Origin: Saccharomyces uvarum | Taxonomy: Eukaryota > Ascomycota > Saccharomycetes > Saccharomycetales > Saccharomycetaceae | Assembly: GCA_947243795.1 (NCBI GenBank) | Contig: OX365943.1 | Coordinates: 248,001 to 312,000, forward strand | DNA: 64,000 nucleotides | Reading direction: 5' to 3' | Part shown: positions 31,751 through 43,218 of the stretch, piece after piece | How the letters are laid out: each line of letters starts with the position of its first letter | Numbering within the stretch: the first letter of the stretch is position 1 | Notes under the pieces: model-generated | The model's input: only the letters and a program-made list of their open reading frames with translations | Database searches by the model: none | Told to the model about the DNA's origin: nothing | Program-made: the position numbers and the translations under genes

Positions 31751-33109
31751 CTACTTGAAGTCCTTGTGTGTCCACTTTTCAGTGATTTTTTGCTTGTATC
31801 TTCTGCCTCTCTTGACAGGTACTCTTGATTCAATCTTACCAGAACTTTGTAATTTCCTAACGGTGTCGTATAGCAAGTTTCCTTCTGGTCTTAGTTGTCT
31901 CAATGAATCTGATAGTTCGTCAGAGAATTTGACTTCCAATCTTTCATCAATAACAGAATATTTGGTTCCTAATTTATGTTTTTTATTTTTCTTGCTCTTC
32001 TTAACCTTGTTGGCATTTTTAGGCTCTACGATAGAATTTTTCTCGGTCTCCTCGGAATCAATCACTGTTTCTAAATCTTTAACACGCTCTCTCAATTTCT
32101 TCAATTCTTGTTGCAACTTAACCTTCTCTTCGTGTCTGTTTGCTTTGTTTCTTTGATATTTCGTCTTTTTCTTATTCTTAACAGGTTCATTTATTGATAG
32201 TCTTACTTCAATGTCATCAGAACTACTAGCTTGCTCGTCTTCGTTCTCTTCTTCTTTTTCTCCTTCGTCCGAGGAAGATTCCTCCTCTTCGTTGTCCTCT
32301 AAAGTCTCCATTAAATGTTTAATCCTTTCTCTATACAATTCCAAAGCGATTCTGTCATCTTCTCTTACTTTTTCATCTTTATACTCCTTATTTATCAATT
32401 CAGACCAGGATTTGTCGTTAGGATTATAAGATTTACCAGCATGTGGAAGTTCCACAAATTCTTTCACTGAAAGTGGTTCCACGTTCAAAGTTTCCGGTCT
32501 AACTGAGGCAATAGACCAACCTGTTGTTGAATTTTTCAATAAATCCTCAGGTATTTGGCCCTCTTCATTCACTTCAAGTTCAATACCGGAAGGTAGTTTG
32601 ATTTTTTGTTTCTTTGAACTGGATTCGTTACCCCATAAGTCTCCAGCCGTTGATTTGATTAAACCATCTTTGGCAGCTCTGTTCTTGATCTTTGATTCAC
32701 CGTGAACTCTGCCAGCCAAAGCCATTAATTTTTTCAATTCATGCTTAGAAACACCTTGAATCTTATTGGATTTTTCCCCATTACCACTCTTGTGATGTTT
32801 TAGTGCTGAAATTTTTGAATTGGTCTTGACGGCATCTAAAATCTCCTTACTTTTCAAAGTTTTTTTGATTTGATTTCTCTTAATCAATTTCTTTTTCAAT
32901 ATGTCGTCACCTTCAACATCAACTTGAAAAAGAGCGTCATTCTGTAAAGAAGTCATATCGCTTGTACCATGTGTAACTTCATGGTCGATCTTTTTTTCCA
33001 TATATTGTTCTACTTCAGAAATGTCAATATTTTTTCTCCATGCTTTCTTACCCTTTCTTGAAGATTGTTTGTATTGGGAAGGTTTCTTGGTCACGTTAGT
33101 AGGGGCCAT
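31751..33109 (-). CDS. NOP53: Nop53, 60S ribosome biogenesis factor
   Basis: A 452-residue very basic nucleolar protein (recalled S. cerevisiae length 455). Residues 60-64, LFQVD, match the arch-interacting motif that recruits the helicase Mtr4 and the exosome to trim 7S pre-rRNA. An acidic Glu/Ser run (EEESSSDEGEKEEENEDEQ) lies near the middle, followed by a long Lys/Arg/Glu helix likely to be coiled coil. The conserved C-terminus includes RVPVKRGRRYKQKITEKW. Its promoter has PAC and RRPE elements. The gene converges on PXA1. Confidence 0.96.
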   Translation of the reverse strand: MAPTNVTKKPSQYKQSSRKGKKAWRKNIDISEVEQYMEKKIDHEVTHGTSDMTSLQNDALFQVDVEGDDILKKKLIKRNQIKKTLKSKEILDAVKTNSKISALKHHKSGNGEKSNKIQGVSKHELKKLMALAGRVHGESKIKNRAAKDGLIKSTAGDLWGNESSSKKQKIKLPSGIELEVNEEGQIPEDLLKNSTTGWSIASVRPETLNVEPLSVKEFVELPHAGKSYNPNDKSWSELINKEYKDEKVREDDRIALELYRERIKHLMETLEDNEEEESSSDEGEKEEENEDEQASSSDDIEVRLSINEPVKNKKKTKYQRNKANRHEEKVKLQQELKKLRERVKDLETVIDSEETEKNSIVEPKNANKVKKSKKNKKHKLGTKYSVIDERLEVKFSDELSDSLRQLRPEGNLLYDTVRKLQSSGKIESRVPVKRGRRYKQKITEKWTHKDFK

Positions 33110-33190
33110 CTTGAAGTTATTATGGTTTTATCGTGTGGATCCTATGGAGTAAACTTAAGTAAGAACTACGGCATAAGTTCAGAGCTAAGG

Positions 33191-33200
33191 ACCTCATCGC
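33191..33200 (-). promoter_or_regulatory. PAC element of NOP53
   Basis: On the minus strand it reads GCGATGAGGT, the PAC motif for Dot6/Tod6, 82-91 bp before the ATG. Typical of ribosome-biogenesis genes. Confidence 0.75.
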
Positions 33201-33249
33201 ATTTTAACTACATTTTCTTTTTTTTTCTCAATTAGAAAACCTCGGGCAT

Positions 33250-33262
33250 TGAAAAATTTTTT
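33250..33262 (-). promoter_or_regulatory. RRPE element of NOP53
   Basis: AAAAAATTTTTCA on the minus strand is a full rRNA-processing element (Stb3/Sfp1 type), about 50 bp upstream of the PAC, the usual pairing and order. Confidence 0.75.
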
Positions 33263-34013
33263 GATGAAACTTTAAAAGTTTCGTGAAGTATGACGATAAT
33301 TCAAGAGTTAATTCTATGCTTCATCTACTAACTATTCTAATTATACTATCAAAAAAGTAGCCCTAGCTTGATTGAAGCATCATACTAAAATGCTGATTAC
33401 AGAACGGAATATTCCTCTTCAACTTTAACGCTCTACGGCTAGAAAGAATAAACATATGAAGAAAAGCTGTAAAGTGTGCATATCCTCCATCAATTGAGTG
33501 GTTTACAAAATTGGCATAAGAGAAGTAGAAAGTTATAAAAAGATAAAAAAGTGAGAAAAACGAAGGACAAAGCAAAAAAATTAATAATAAAAGTGTAAAA
33601 ACAACAAAACTTGCATGAAAACTTGAAAACTTTAAATTTCGTACGATGATAAGGATAGGATATGAAGTCATGGAAAAAATAAGCGGTTTGTCTATCAACT
33701 AATTGAGGGGAAAAGGCAGGTCAGAGTAATGAAATATGGTTTTCTGCCTTACCCTTAATAATATTATAGCGTATTCTTGTGATTCTAGAAATAATCTGTA
33801 GGTAATATAGTGAAAAGAGAACAAAGCGATATAAGAGCTAGAAGGAAAAAAAATAACTCTTTTTTCCTCTGACGATTTCATATCCTCTCTGTCATGGAAA
33901 GAGAAAAATAAAGATAAAAATGGAAGGGAAAATAAAGAGAAAAAATAGATAGATATATTAGTGCAACGGTAAAAAGTTGTTTCCTTTTTTTCATTTTCTT
34001 TTTTTCATTTACT

Positions 34014-36092
<2,079 letters not shown>

Positions 36093-36539
36093 ATGTCGGT
36101 AAGAACGGTTGCTCAAACAATTGAATCAGAATCTGGGTTCCTGCAGCCGGCGTTGGACATCATTGCTACCATACCGGCAGATGCCCAATCTAGAAAAATT
36201 CCTATTAGTTTGGTTGTGGGCTGCAAACAAGAAGACTCTTTGAAATCAGTTTCGTCCTTGGCCTGTTATTACTACGCCATCCCCCTAGCTAACGGCAGAT
36301 ATCCAAATCTCAAATCAGGTAAGGATAGTGTTGTGGGGATACCATTATTGGATACTAATGATGACAGAGTTCGTGATATGACTAGGCGGTTAGCGACAAT
36401 AATATCCGAAAAGTTCAATAGGCCATGTTATGTAACGTGGTCATCATCACCTAATGAGGATTCGTCTATGTTGGTTACAAGCCATCTATATATTTTGAAG
36501 AAGTGTCTCAATCTCTTAAAAGCCGAGCTCGGGGAATGA
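36093..36539 (+). CDS. POC4: Poc4, 20S proteasome assembly chaperone subunit
   Basis: A 148-residue protein, the same length as recalled S. cerevisiae Poc4 when read from the ATG at 36093; upstream in-frame codons have no ATG. Recognisable blocks are TIESESGFLQP, SLACYYYAIPL, VVGIPLLDT and YVTWSSSPNEDSSMLV. With Irc25/Poc3 it forms the Dmp1-Dmp2 chaperone that helps build the alpha ring of the 20S proteasome. It converges on the U3 gene, ending 123 bp from the RNA 3' end. Confidence 0.93.
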   Translation: MSVRTVAQTIESESGFLQPALDIIATIPADAQSRKIPISLVVGCKQEDSLKSVSSLACYYYAIPLANGRYPNLKSGKDSVVGIPLLDTNDDRVRDMTRRLATIISEKFNRPCYVTWSSSPNEDSSMLVTSHLYILKKCLNLLKAELGE

Positions 36540-36662
36540 AGACATACTCAGTATGTATACCTGTAGTATATAATATAAAACACATCATAGCATTTAGTTC
36601 CAGAATACTGAATCAAACCTTTGATTCAAGAAATACTTTGGAAAAAAAAAGATGATTGGTTA

Positions 36663-37124
36663 ACTTGTCAGACTGCCATTTGTACCCACCCATGAAGCCC
36701 TATCCCTTCCAAAAAGGAAGTACATAGGATGGGTCAAGATCATCGCGCCATTAAAGATCATAAAAGCTTCCAAAGGAAGAAATTACAAATGCAACGGCAA
36801 AGCAAAATTTGTTAAAAATTATAGATGGCCGAACCGCTAAGGATTGCGGACCAAGCTAATTTAGATTAATTTCAATTTCTCACTCTAGGGTACAAAGGTT
36901 ATGGGCTCATCAACCAAGTTGGATTCAGTGGCTCTTTTGAAGAGTCAAAGAGTGACGATTCCTATAGAAATGATCCTACTGTTGAATGTGTTAGTCAAAA
37001 CCTGAAGCTGGGGGGGAATTGGAAGGCGGTGAGATATGACAATCGCATAGCTAAAAATCTAGGCATTGCATTGTTAATCTCATAATGAAAGTATAGGGTA
37101 TATAACATACTGAAGTACGTCGAC
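36663..37124 (-). ncRNA. SNR17B: U3 snoRNA gene with a spliceosomal intron
   Basis: On the minus strand the RNA starts GTCGACGTACTTCA (37124-37111), the known yeast U3 5' end. A 132-nt intron follows (37110-36979), with donor GTATGT, branch site GACTAAC (36996-36990) and acceptor CAG. Exon 2 runs 36978-36663, starts TAGGATCATTTC and contains box C as GATGATCT (36744-36737) and box D as GTCTGA (36673-36668), ending ACAAGT. Mature length is 330 nt, close to the 333 nt of S. cerevisiae. U3 guides pre-rRNA cleavage in the SSU processome. Position next to RPL33A makes it the SNR17B copy. Confidence 0.97.
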
Positions 37125-37232
37125 AATTTTTTTAGTAAAAACAACAAGAAGAAAATATATAAGAAGAGAGAAACACATAATAAATAATAAGTTGTATTGA
37201 ATGAAACTTCATATTTATATGTTTCTTTAACT

Positions 37233-37259
37233 GCTCATCGAGCTCATCGAGCTCATCGA
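37233..37259. repeat. Three tandem GCTCATCGA units (PAC-like)
   Basis: Three perfect 9-bp copies, each holding CTCATC, the complement of the PAC core GATGAG, 109-135 bp upstream of the U3 start. The last base differs from full PAC (A instead of C). Confidence 0.8.
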
Positions 37260-37285
37260 GAATGGAAAAAAACCGTAAAAAACCA

Positions 37286-37292
37286 ACCCTAA
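37286..37292 (+). promoter_or_regulatory. Telobox (ACCCTAA), Tbf1-type
   Basis: AACCCTAAA matches the Tbf1 consensus ARCCCTAA, about 162 bp upstream of the U3 5' end. Tbf1 is a known activator of snoRNA genes in S. cerevisiae and is itself encoded at 62.3-64 kb. Confidence 0.55.
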
Positions 37293-37366
37293 AGAAAAAA
37301 GCTAAAAATACTTACGACCTGAAAGTGTCACCCGACCTTCTTGAGCTTTTTTCCAGCTATGGTTAT

Positions 37367-37396
37367 AACATCCTTACATTTCAACATCCCTACACT
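37367..37396 (+). promoter_or_regulatory. Pair of Rap1-type sites
   Basis: ACATCCTTACATTT (about 37368-37381) and ACATCCCTACACTT (about 37384-37397) each resemble the Rap1 consensus ACACCCATACATTT. Tandem Rap1 sites about 350 bp upstream, followed by a T-rich tract, are the usual plan of ribosomal protein promoters. Confidence 0.7.
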
Positions 37397-37748
37397 TTCT
37401 TGTAAGCTTTTTTCCTTGCTACACTATTTCATGCTGGGTTTTCTGTGCCGAGGAAAATGTTCGGCACGTTCCGACATGGATTCCGTTTGACGGAGACTAC
37501 CGAGGCAGATTTCCCTCTGGCAAGGCAGTTGCTGGAGAGAGCAGACGCCACCCTCCCTGCCTAGACTGGCACGTTCCCTTCCGGCGAATTATCTCACTAG
37601 CGTAACATCTCTGCTTCCGTTTGCCAAAATATTCACTATCAATCAACCTTTAATTAATATGCATTAATTGCTAGTTCAAAACTTGGGTTATTTTGCCTTT
37701 AGGAATAGAAAGAATACGTAAAAACCCAACAATCAAACAAATTGAAAA

Positions 37749-38605
<857 letters not shown>

Positions 38606-39096
38606 ATTTGTTAATTGTATAAGTATCCTCTTTAACATCGTTTTCTCTTTTATTACTATAAATTATTACATTTTGAGAATAAAAAAGACTAATATATAGT
38701 ATAATTTTTAAAATTAATTTCGTATATAAGGTAATAGAACCTATTATTATTCGGCATATTTACATTTGTGAGCACAATCATGTACCGATTCTTTGAGGGG
38801 GGGGGCAAGTGAATAAAGCTGATAGTAAATCCTATGAATTATAGGTAACACTATTATAGAAATTTTTCAATGTTTTTATTAATGCAAGATATATATATAT
38901 ATGTATATATATACATGCTAAATGTTAATAAGCTAAAGTATCATAAAGTGTAATTAATGTAATGTTGTTCTACTGTAGTGGATAATAATATAATATAACA
39001 CAAGTGAAAAAAAAAATTTGGAATGAAAAATGCATAGAATAATGAATGTTTTATACGACTATTGAAAATCTTTAGAAAAAAAGTGTGTCATGATCT
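38606..39096. other. RPL33A-FRK1 convergent intergenic region
   Basis: A 491-bp A/T-rich gap with 3'-end signals for both genes. It holds a run of nine G at 38797-38805, an alternating TA tract with a perfect palindrome at 38901-38916, and a poly(A) run near 39007. No gene is seen. Confidence 0.6.
38889..38916. repeat. Alternating TA tract with 16-bp palindrome
   Basis: An ATAT run leads into ATGTATATATATACAT (38901-38916), a perfect palindrome. TATATA is the yeast polyadenylation efficiency element and works here in either orientation, so it may serve both converging genes. Confidence 0.7.
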
Positions 39097-41667
39097 TTAA
39101 ACTCTCATGCTTCTTCTTTTAAAAAATCCTAATACTCTTTTTGCAGTTGACTGTTCTGGATATTGAATTTCGTTATTGTCCGTATTTGCCATTGTGACCT
39201 CAGACACCATTATGGAGGCCCTCTCACTTCTGATAGCTTTTTTAGGCTCTGTAATACGTTCATCTTGAGCGATTGTTTGTAGGAATTGATCATTTTTTAA
39301 TTTATGAGATGTTGATACTTTTGACGCCGTCGTCGATGAAGTTCGCGGATTGGAATCGTCTTTCTTTGGACGCCTCTGTGAAGGTGGAGAAGGTTTTCTC
39401 TTAGAATCCATCGATGAATATAAACTGGACTTGGAAGTATTGTAGGAGTATAAGGAAAAAAAACTGAAACGTTTCTTTACGGATCCTGTTTCATTTAGTG
39501 ATCTCTCTAAGGGAATATTAACCTGAATTTTTACTGGAACTGAAGCATCTTGATTTGTATTGTCCGCCTTTATCTTGTCTAAAGTCTCTCGTTCTTGATC
39601 CTGTGTAACAGCTGACTCAGGTACCTTTGAATCATCGGATTCCTCTGTAACTGTATCGCATGATATATCATTGAATATTCCACTGTACCTTAAGCTTTTG
39701 CGCCTTTGTTTGTATTTTTCATCGTATATCCTTGTTACTCCTTCTGCTTCTCCTTTGTATTTGATTAAATCACCAGAAACAATTTGTAAATCAACGGATG
39801 GTTTTGCTAAAGAGAGCGAACCATTTGTAATTAATTTCGGAGAGCTTTCAATAGAGGAGCATGAGGTTATGCACGTATCTGGTGCGAGATATGGTGCGGA
39901 GTCAAATGGAGATGTTTCTCTTTGATTAAGTGTTTGCGATGACGCAGTGCTTTTGGTCTTGTTGCTAGCTTCTTCTATAGAAAGTCTATTCGAGTTGTAG
40001 GAAGTCGTTGTGTATGAGCCAGGATGATAGGAAGTTGGTCTAGGTTTAGTATGAGATGAAGAAGATGTACGGTGAAAATTATTGGTATATTTGAGACTAT
40101 TTTGGGTTTTAGGTTTGTTATACTGATCATTTTGTGATGAATTTGCGTTATTTGGTTGAACCTTGTTTGTTTGAGTTGTACCAAGAAGCTCTTTTTCTAA
40201 GTATGATGTGACATTATTACCGGAAATTGTGTTTCTTTTAATTTGTGTGGATTCCACTATAATATCTCCTGAAGTGACAGCTGATGGAGGTGACAGAGTG
40301 GGAGATACGTTTCCTACAGTTAGCTGTCTTGTTTTTTGTGCCGAAGGTAGTGATTGTTCGTGGCTTAAAACATACTCTCTATCCGCATTTACCACTGCTT
40401 GTAAAGCAATGGAAGCGGCGGAGTTGCTTCTATTATGCCTATTAGATCTTCTAATAGGTGAAAGCCGTTGATCGGACGGAATAGAAGTGGGTCTGGTTAT
40501 TATATGGTTCTGAGATTCTTGAGGTGGGGCTGGGAATGTAAGTAAAGTAGAATCGATTATCAGCGAGTCTCTCTTATCACTCCTTGAACCAATGGATGAA
40601 GTGGAACAGCTTGATTGTGGTCTGGATCCATATCTTGCTCTTGGTTTCTCTAATCTGAACACAGAGTGTGTATTGTGCAGCTTATCCCATTCATCAGGCG
40701 TTATAGATAAGAATGAAGAATGAGATTTTAACCATCCATGCTTTTCAATTAGTTTCAAATTTATTCTTCTCTTTGGATCCGAAACCAAGATCCGTCTTAA
40801 TAAGTCACGAGGTATGGGCAGAATATAATCAGGAAATTTTAATGGCGTAGAACAGATATAATTATAAAGTCTTCCAATGTCACTTCCCTCAGGGTTGTTT
40901 GGATCATCATCCCACGGCAAATATCCAGCCAGCATGGCATAAAGTATAACACCGCATGACCATATATCGGCTTTCCTGGCTTCGTATGGTTTTGTGCTTA
41001 CCACTAGCTCAGGTGCTGCATAGCAGGGAGAGCCGCATGACGTTTTCATTAATTCGTTACGTGAGCAAAATTCATTGACAAATCCAAAGTCCGTTATGAC
41101 TAGGTTTTCATTTTTATCCAGTAATAGATTTTCCAATTTGAGATCTCTGTGAACAAGACCCTTTGAATGGATGTAATGTACCCCACTTATCAATTGGGAA
41201 AATAATCTGCATGCATTAGTTTCTTTTAGTCTTCTTTTTTTTTGGATATACTTATAAAACTCCCCTCCACATGCATACTCTAGGACGATACCGATGTACC
41301 TGGAATTTTGCAACACTTCTTCTAACTTTACGATATTAGGGTGTGATAAATGTTTTAACGCATTGATTTCTCTGTATATTTTTACTTCTTTCTTGTAGTC
41401 GTTCGATATGGTATCACGTTTGATAAGCTTAACGGCTACTTGTTTGGGGAAATCAAAAGCTGAGGTAGAACTGTTCGGAAAATTTTTTGGCCAACCGAGC
41501 TTTACTTTTCCAAATTCCCCTTCTCCCAAAGTGGAGCCTAGGATGTAAGGACCAAATGTTACATGTTTTCGCCTTTCTTCATTCGTTCGTTGTGTATGTT
41601 GGAATTTGCCGGACGGGTCGTTTGTAATCCCCCCGTAGTATGTATGGCGTTTATTGGTGTACGACAT
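39097..41667 (-). CDS. FRK1: Frk1, Kin4-related protein kinase
   Basis: An 856-residue protein kinase (recalled S. cerevisiae length 865). The catalytic domain has GEGEFGKV (48-55), K80, HRDLKLEN (173-180), DFG (193-195), then SCGSPCYAAPELV. It is the paralogue of Kin4, the spindle position checkpoint kinase; Frk1 has a weak or redundant role. The C-terminal 530 residues are disordered and rich in Ser, Thr, Asn and Pro, with many basic-Ser sites. The last residues, RVLGFFKRRSMRV, form a basic hydrophobic tail. The 1.5-kb upstream gap is long for this genome. Confidence 0.93.
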   Translation of the reverse strand: MSYTNKRHTYYGGITNDPSGKFQHTQRTNEERRKHVTFGPYILGSTLGEGEFGKVKLGWPKNFPNSSTSAFDFPKQVAVKLIKRDTISNDYKKEVKIYREINALKHLSHPNIVKLEEVLQNSRYIGIVLEYACGGEFYKYIQKKRRLKETNACRLFSQLISGVHYIHSKGLVHRDLKLENLLLDKNENLVITDFGFVNEFCSRNELMKTSCGSPCYAAPELVVSTKPYEARKADIWSCGVILYAMLAGYLPWDDDPNNPEGSDIGRLYNYICSTPLKFPDYILPIPRDLLRRILVSDPKRRINLKLIEKHGWLKSHSSFLSITPDEWDKLHNTHSVFRLEKPRARYGSRPQSSCSTSSIGSRSDKRDSLIIDSTLLTFPAPPQESQNHIITRPTSIPSDQRLSPIRRSNRHNRSNSAASIALQAVVNADREYVLSHEQSLPSAQKTRQLTVGNVSPTLSPPSAVTSGDIIVESTQIKRNTISGNNVTSYLEKELLGTTQTNKVQPNNANSSQNDQYNKPKTQNSLKYTNNFHRTSSSSHTKPRPTSYHPGSYTTTSYNSNRLSIEEASNKTKSTASSQTLNQRETSPFDSAPYLAPDTCITSCSSIESSPKLITNGSLSLAKPSVDLQIVSGDLIKYKGEAEGVTRIYDEKYKQRRKSLRYSGIFNDISCDTVTEESDDSKVPESAVTQDQERETLDKIKADNTNQDASVPVKIQVNIPLERSLNETGSVKKRFSFFSLYSYNTSKSSLYSSMDSKRKPSPPSQRRPKKDDSNPRTSSTTASKVSTSHKLKNDQFLQTIAQDERITEPKKAIRSERASIMVSEVTMANTDNNEIQYPEQSTAKRVLGFFKRRSMRV

Positions 41668-42177
41668 TTACACTGTTGGAACCTTTATTTTGTTTGAAGA
41701 AGTAGTGATTAATCCAATACGTAATGGGTCGTCGAGTTTACCCTATTGTTTTTTTTGTACTTGGTGAACGAAAAGCAGTAAGTGCTCTTAAGCAGCAATC
41801 AAAAATTCAGGAAAACCGTCGAGTCACAAGAAACAAATCAATGGAAATGAAAGCTATTTTGGCGCAGTCGAGAAAACTGCAATAACGAAAAAAAGACGAA
41901 AAGGACGGCAGTCAGCAATAGCAATGAGTTGGATGATACGATCTATTCTGTTATAGATTTACCCGATGGCCCTAGACTTGAACTATATTTAAATCGCGAT
42001 GAAGGGGTTGAAACAGGTCTCGATCAAAGTTTCAAAATATTTTTTTTGTTTACCTTTTCGTAGCTCTGCACTTTTTCTTCGAATTGTTTTCAATTGCTTT
42101 TTTAGGAAGTGCGGCTTTGTTTACATAAAGGCGTGCGGGAATTCAACGCAGGATACGATCTAAAAATATACGTAATA

Positions 42178-42246
42178 ATGGCTCTATTATTTAGGGTTCC
42201 TGGAATGATATACTCTTGGATGAGCATCCAACCGACTGGTGAGTAA
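42178..42246 (+). CDS. Candidate 22-codon ORF, unknown
   Basis: ATG to TAA, MALLFRVPGMIYSWMSIQPT plus GE, hydrophobic in its first half. It follows the TATA-like tract at about 41990. No family match or ribosome evidence is available, so chance is likely. Confidence 0.12.
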   Translation: MALLFRVPGMIYSWMSIQPTGE

Positions 42247-42287
42247 ACAAAGGGTTACGCGTGCTTTAAGGGGAGGGAAGAAGCGAA

Positions 42288-42551
42288 ATGCGCACTGCAT
42301 TTCCGGAAATATCGTCAATCATGCAGACAATCCAATATAGCACAAACCGGGGGGGGGTTAGGTTTGATAATGTGAAGATAATACAGGATAATCAAGGTGA
42401 ATTGCACCGTTATGTATGCTTACAATTGAATTTCTCAGAGAATGGCTTCTACCTCTTAGACACAGTACTTCATTTTTCTTTTTTGTATGTAGTGGAAATA
42501 TGCGCGGGTATAACGAAAAACGCTCAAGAAGTAGCGAATCTTCAAAGGTAA
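42288..42551 (+). CDS. Candidate 87-codon ORF, unknown
   Basis: Begins MRTAFPEISSIMQTIQYS and ends ITKNAQEVANLQR. It crosses a run of nine G that encodes Gly-Gly, a slippage-prone site, which speaks against a conserved gene. I recognise no domain. Confidence 0.12.
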   Translation: MRTAFPEISSIMQTIQYSTNRGGVRFDNVKIIQDNQGELHRYVCLQLNFSENGFYLLDTVLHFSFLYVVEICAGITKNAQEVANLQR

Positions 42552-43008
42552 CTGTACCAGTGATCAGTGTAAGCACTGTCTATATGGAGACCTGTGGCTA
42601 GACTAGGACAGGATTGGCGGAGCACAGCACGGTAATCCTGCTTGAAACAATTTAGCAGTATTAATACGTTTTCCTATCCACGAGTGTAAGCTCTACTGTA
42701 TTGAACAGGACACCAAAGTCAAAAACCCGAATTAGCCAGAAATATTGCAATCTGTTTCTTCTTGAGTTGTACAGTGTATACAGTTAGATATGAGTTTGTT
42801 TGAGGTATCTACCGTTTTGTTTGATGTCGTCGTATTGCGCTGCTTTCTCCTTCGGGGAAAATGTACATCACTTCCCCGCACGGCTGCACACAAAACTGCG
42901 CGGCTCTTTTGAGTCACATTTTGACATGCTAGAGTGTGCCTGTAAGGAAGGCTTAGATGGCTCTTATGGGTTGATGAGCAACCAGGCAAGCGTGACAAGA
43001 ACTCGTGT

Positions 43009-43032
43009 AACCCCGAAATGAACCCCGAAATG
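43009..43032 (+). repeat. 12-bp tandem duplication
   Basis: AACCCCGAAATG occurs twice head to tail, followed by AAC. A small tandem duplication in the 3' flank of MKK2. Confidence 0.85.
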
Positions 43033-43218
43033 AACTGTTATTGAATAGATTATATATGCACGTATTTAAAAATGTTCAGAAAGTTGTTTTAAAAAAAAAA
43101 GAAAAAACGGCAGCTCCTTTTGAAGTTATGCTTGTTGAAAAAAGTGCCGACTGAGCATTAGTGAATTTGAGTGATAGCAGCAGTGGTAGGGGGTGAGAAG
43201 AATAAAATTGAAACTCCT

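Larger units (their letters stand above)
33110..34013. other. KES1-NOP53 intergenic region
   Basis: A 904-bp gap, the longest in this part of the window. The NOP53 side holds PAC and RRPE elements. The KES1 side (33360-34010) is very A/T-rich; three minus-strand ORFs of 60-111 codons inside it are of low complexity (Phe, Leu, Ser) and look like products of A/T-rich sequence. I recognise no RNA gene. Confidence 0.55.
37125..37748. promoter_or_regulatory. Divergent promoter of U3 (left) and RPL33A (right)
   Basis: A 624-bp bidirectional promoter. From the U3 side it has three tandem PAC-like 9-mers, a telobox, two Rap1-type sites and T-rich tracts (37394-37420). A GC-rich patch follows at 37440-37590. 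Each is listed separately. All transcription is presumably by RNA polymerase II. Confidence 0.7.
41668..43218. other. MKK2-FRK1 intergenic region (1.55 kb)
   Basis: The longest gap in the window, on the upstream side of FRK1. It contains TATA-like TATATTTAAAT near 41990, one ACGCGT at 42257-42262, nine consecutive G at 42349-42357, a 12-bp tandem repeat at 43009-43032, and two plus-strand ORFs of 22 and 87 codons that start with ATG. Neither ORF resembles a protein I know. No tRNA or LTR is visible. Confidence 0.6.

Noticed and set aside
42178-42551. Idea that the 22- and 87-codon ORFs are two exons of one gene
   Set aside because: No GTATGT-type donor at the end of the first and no TACTAAC-type branch site between them.
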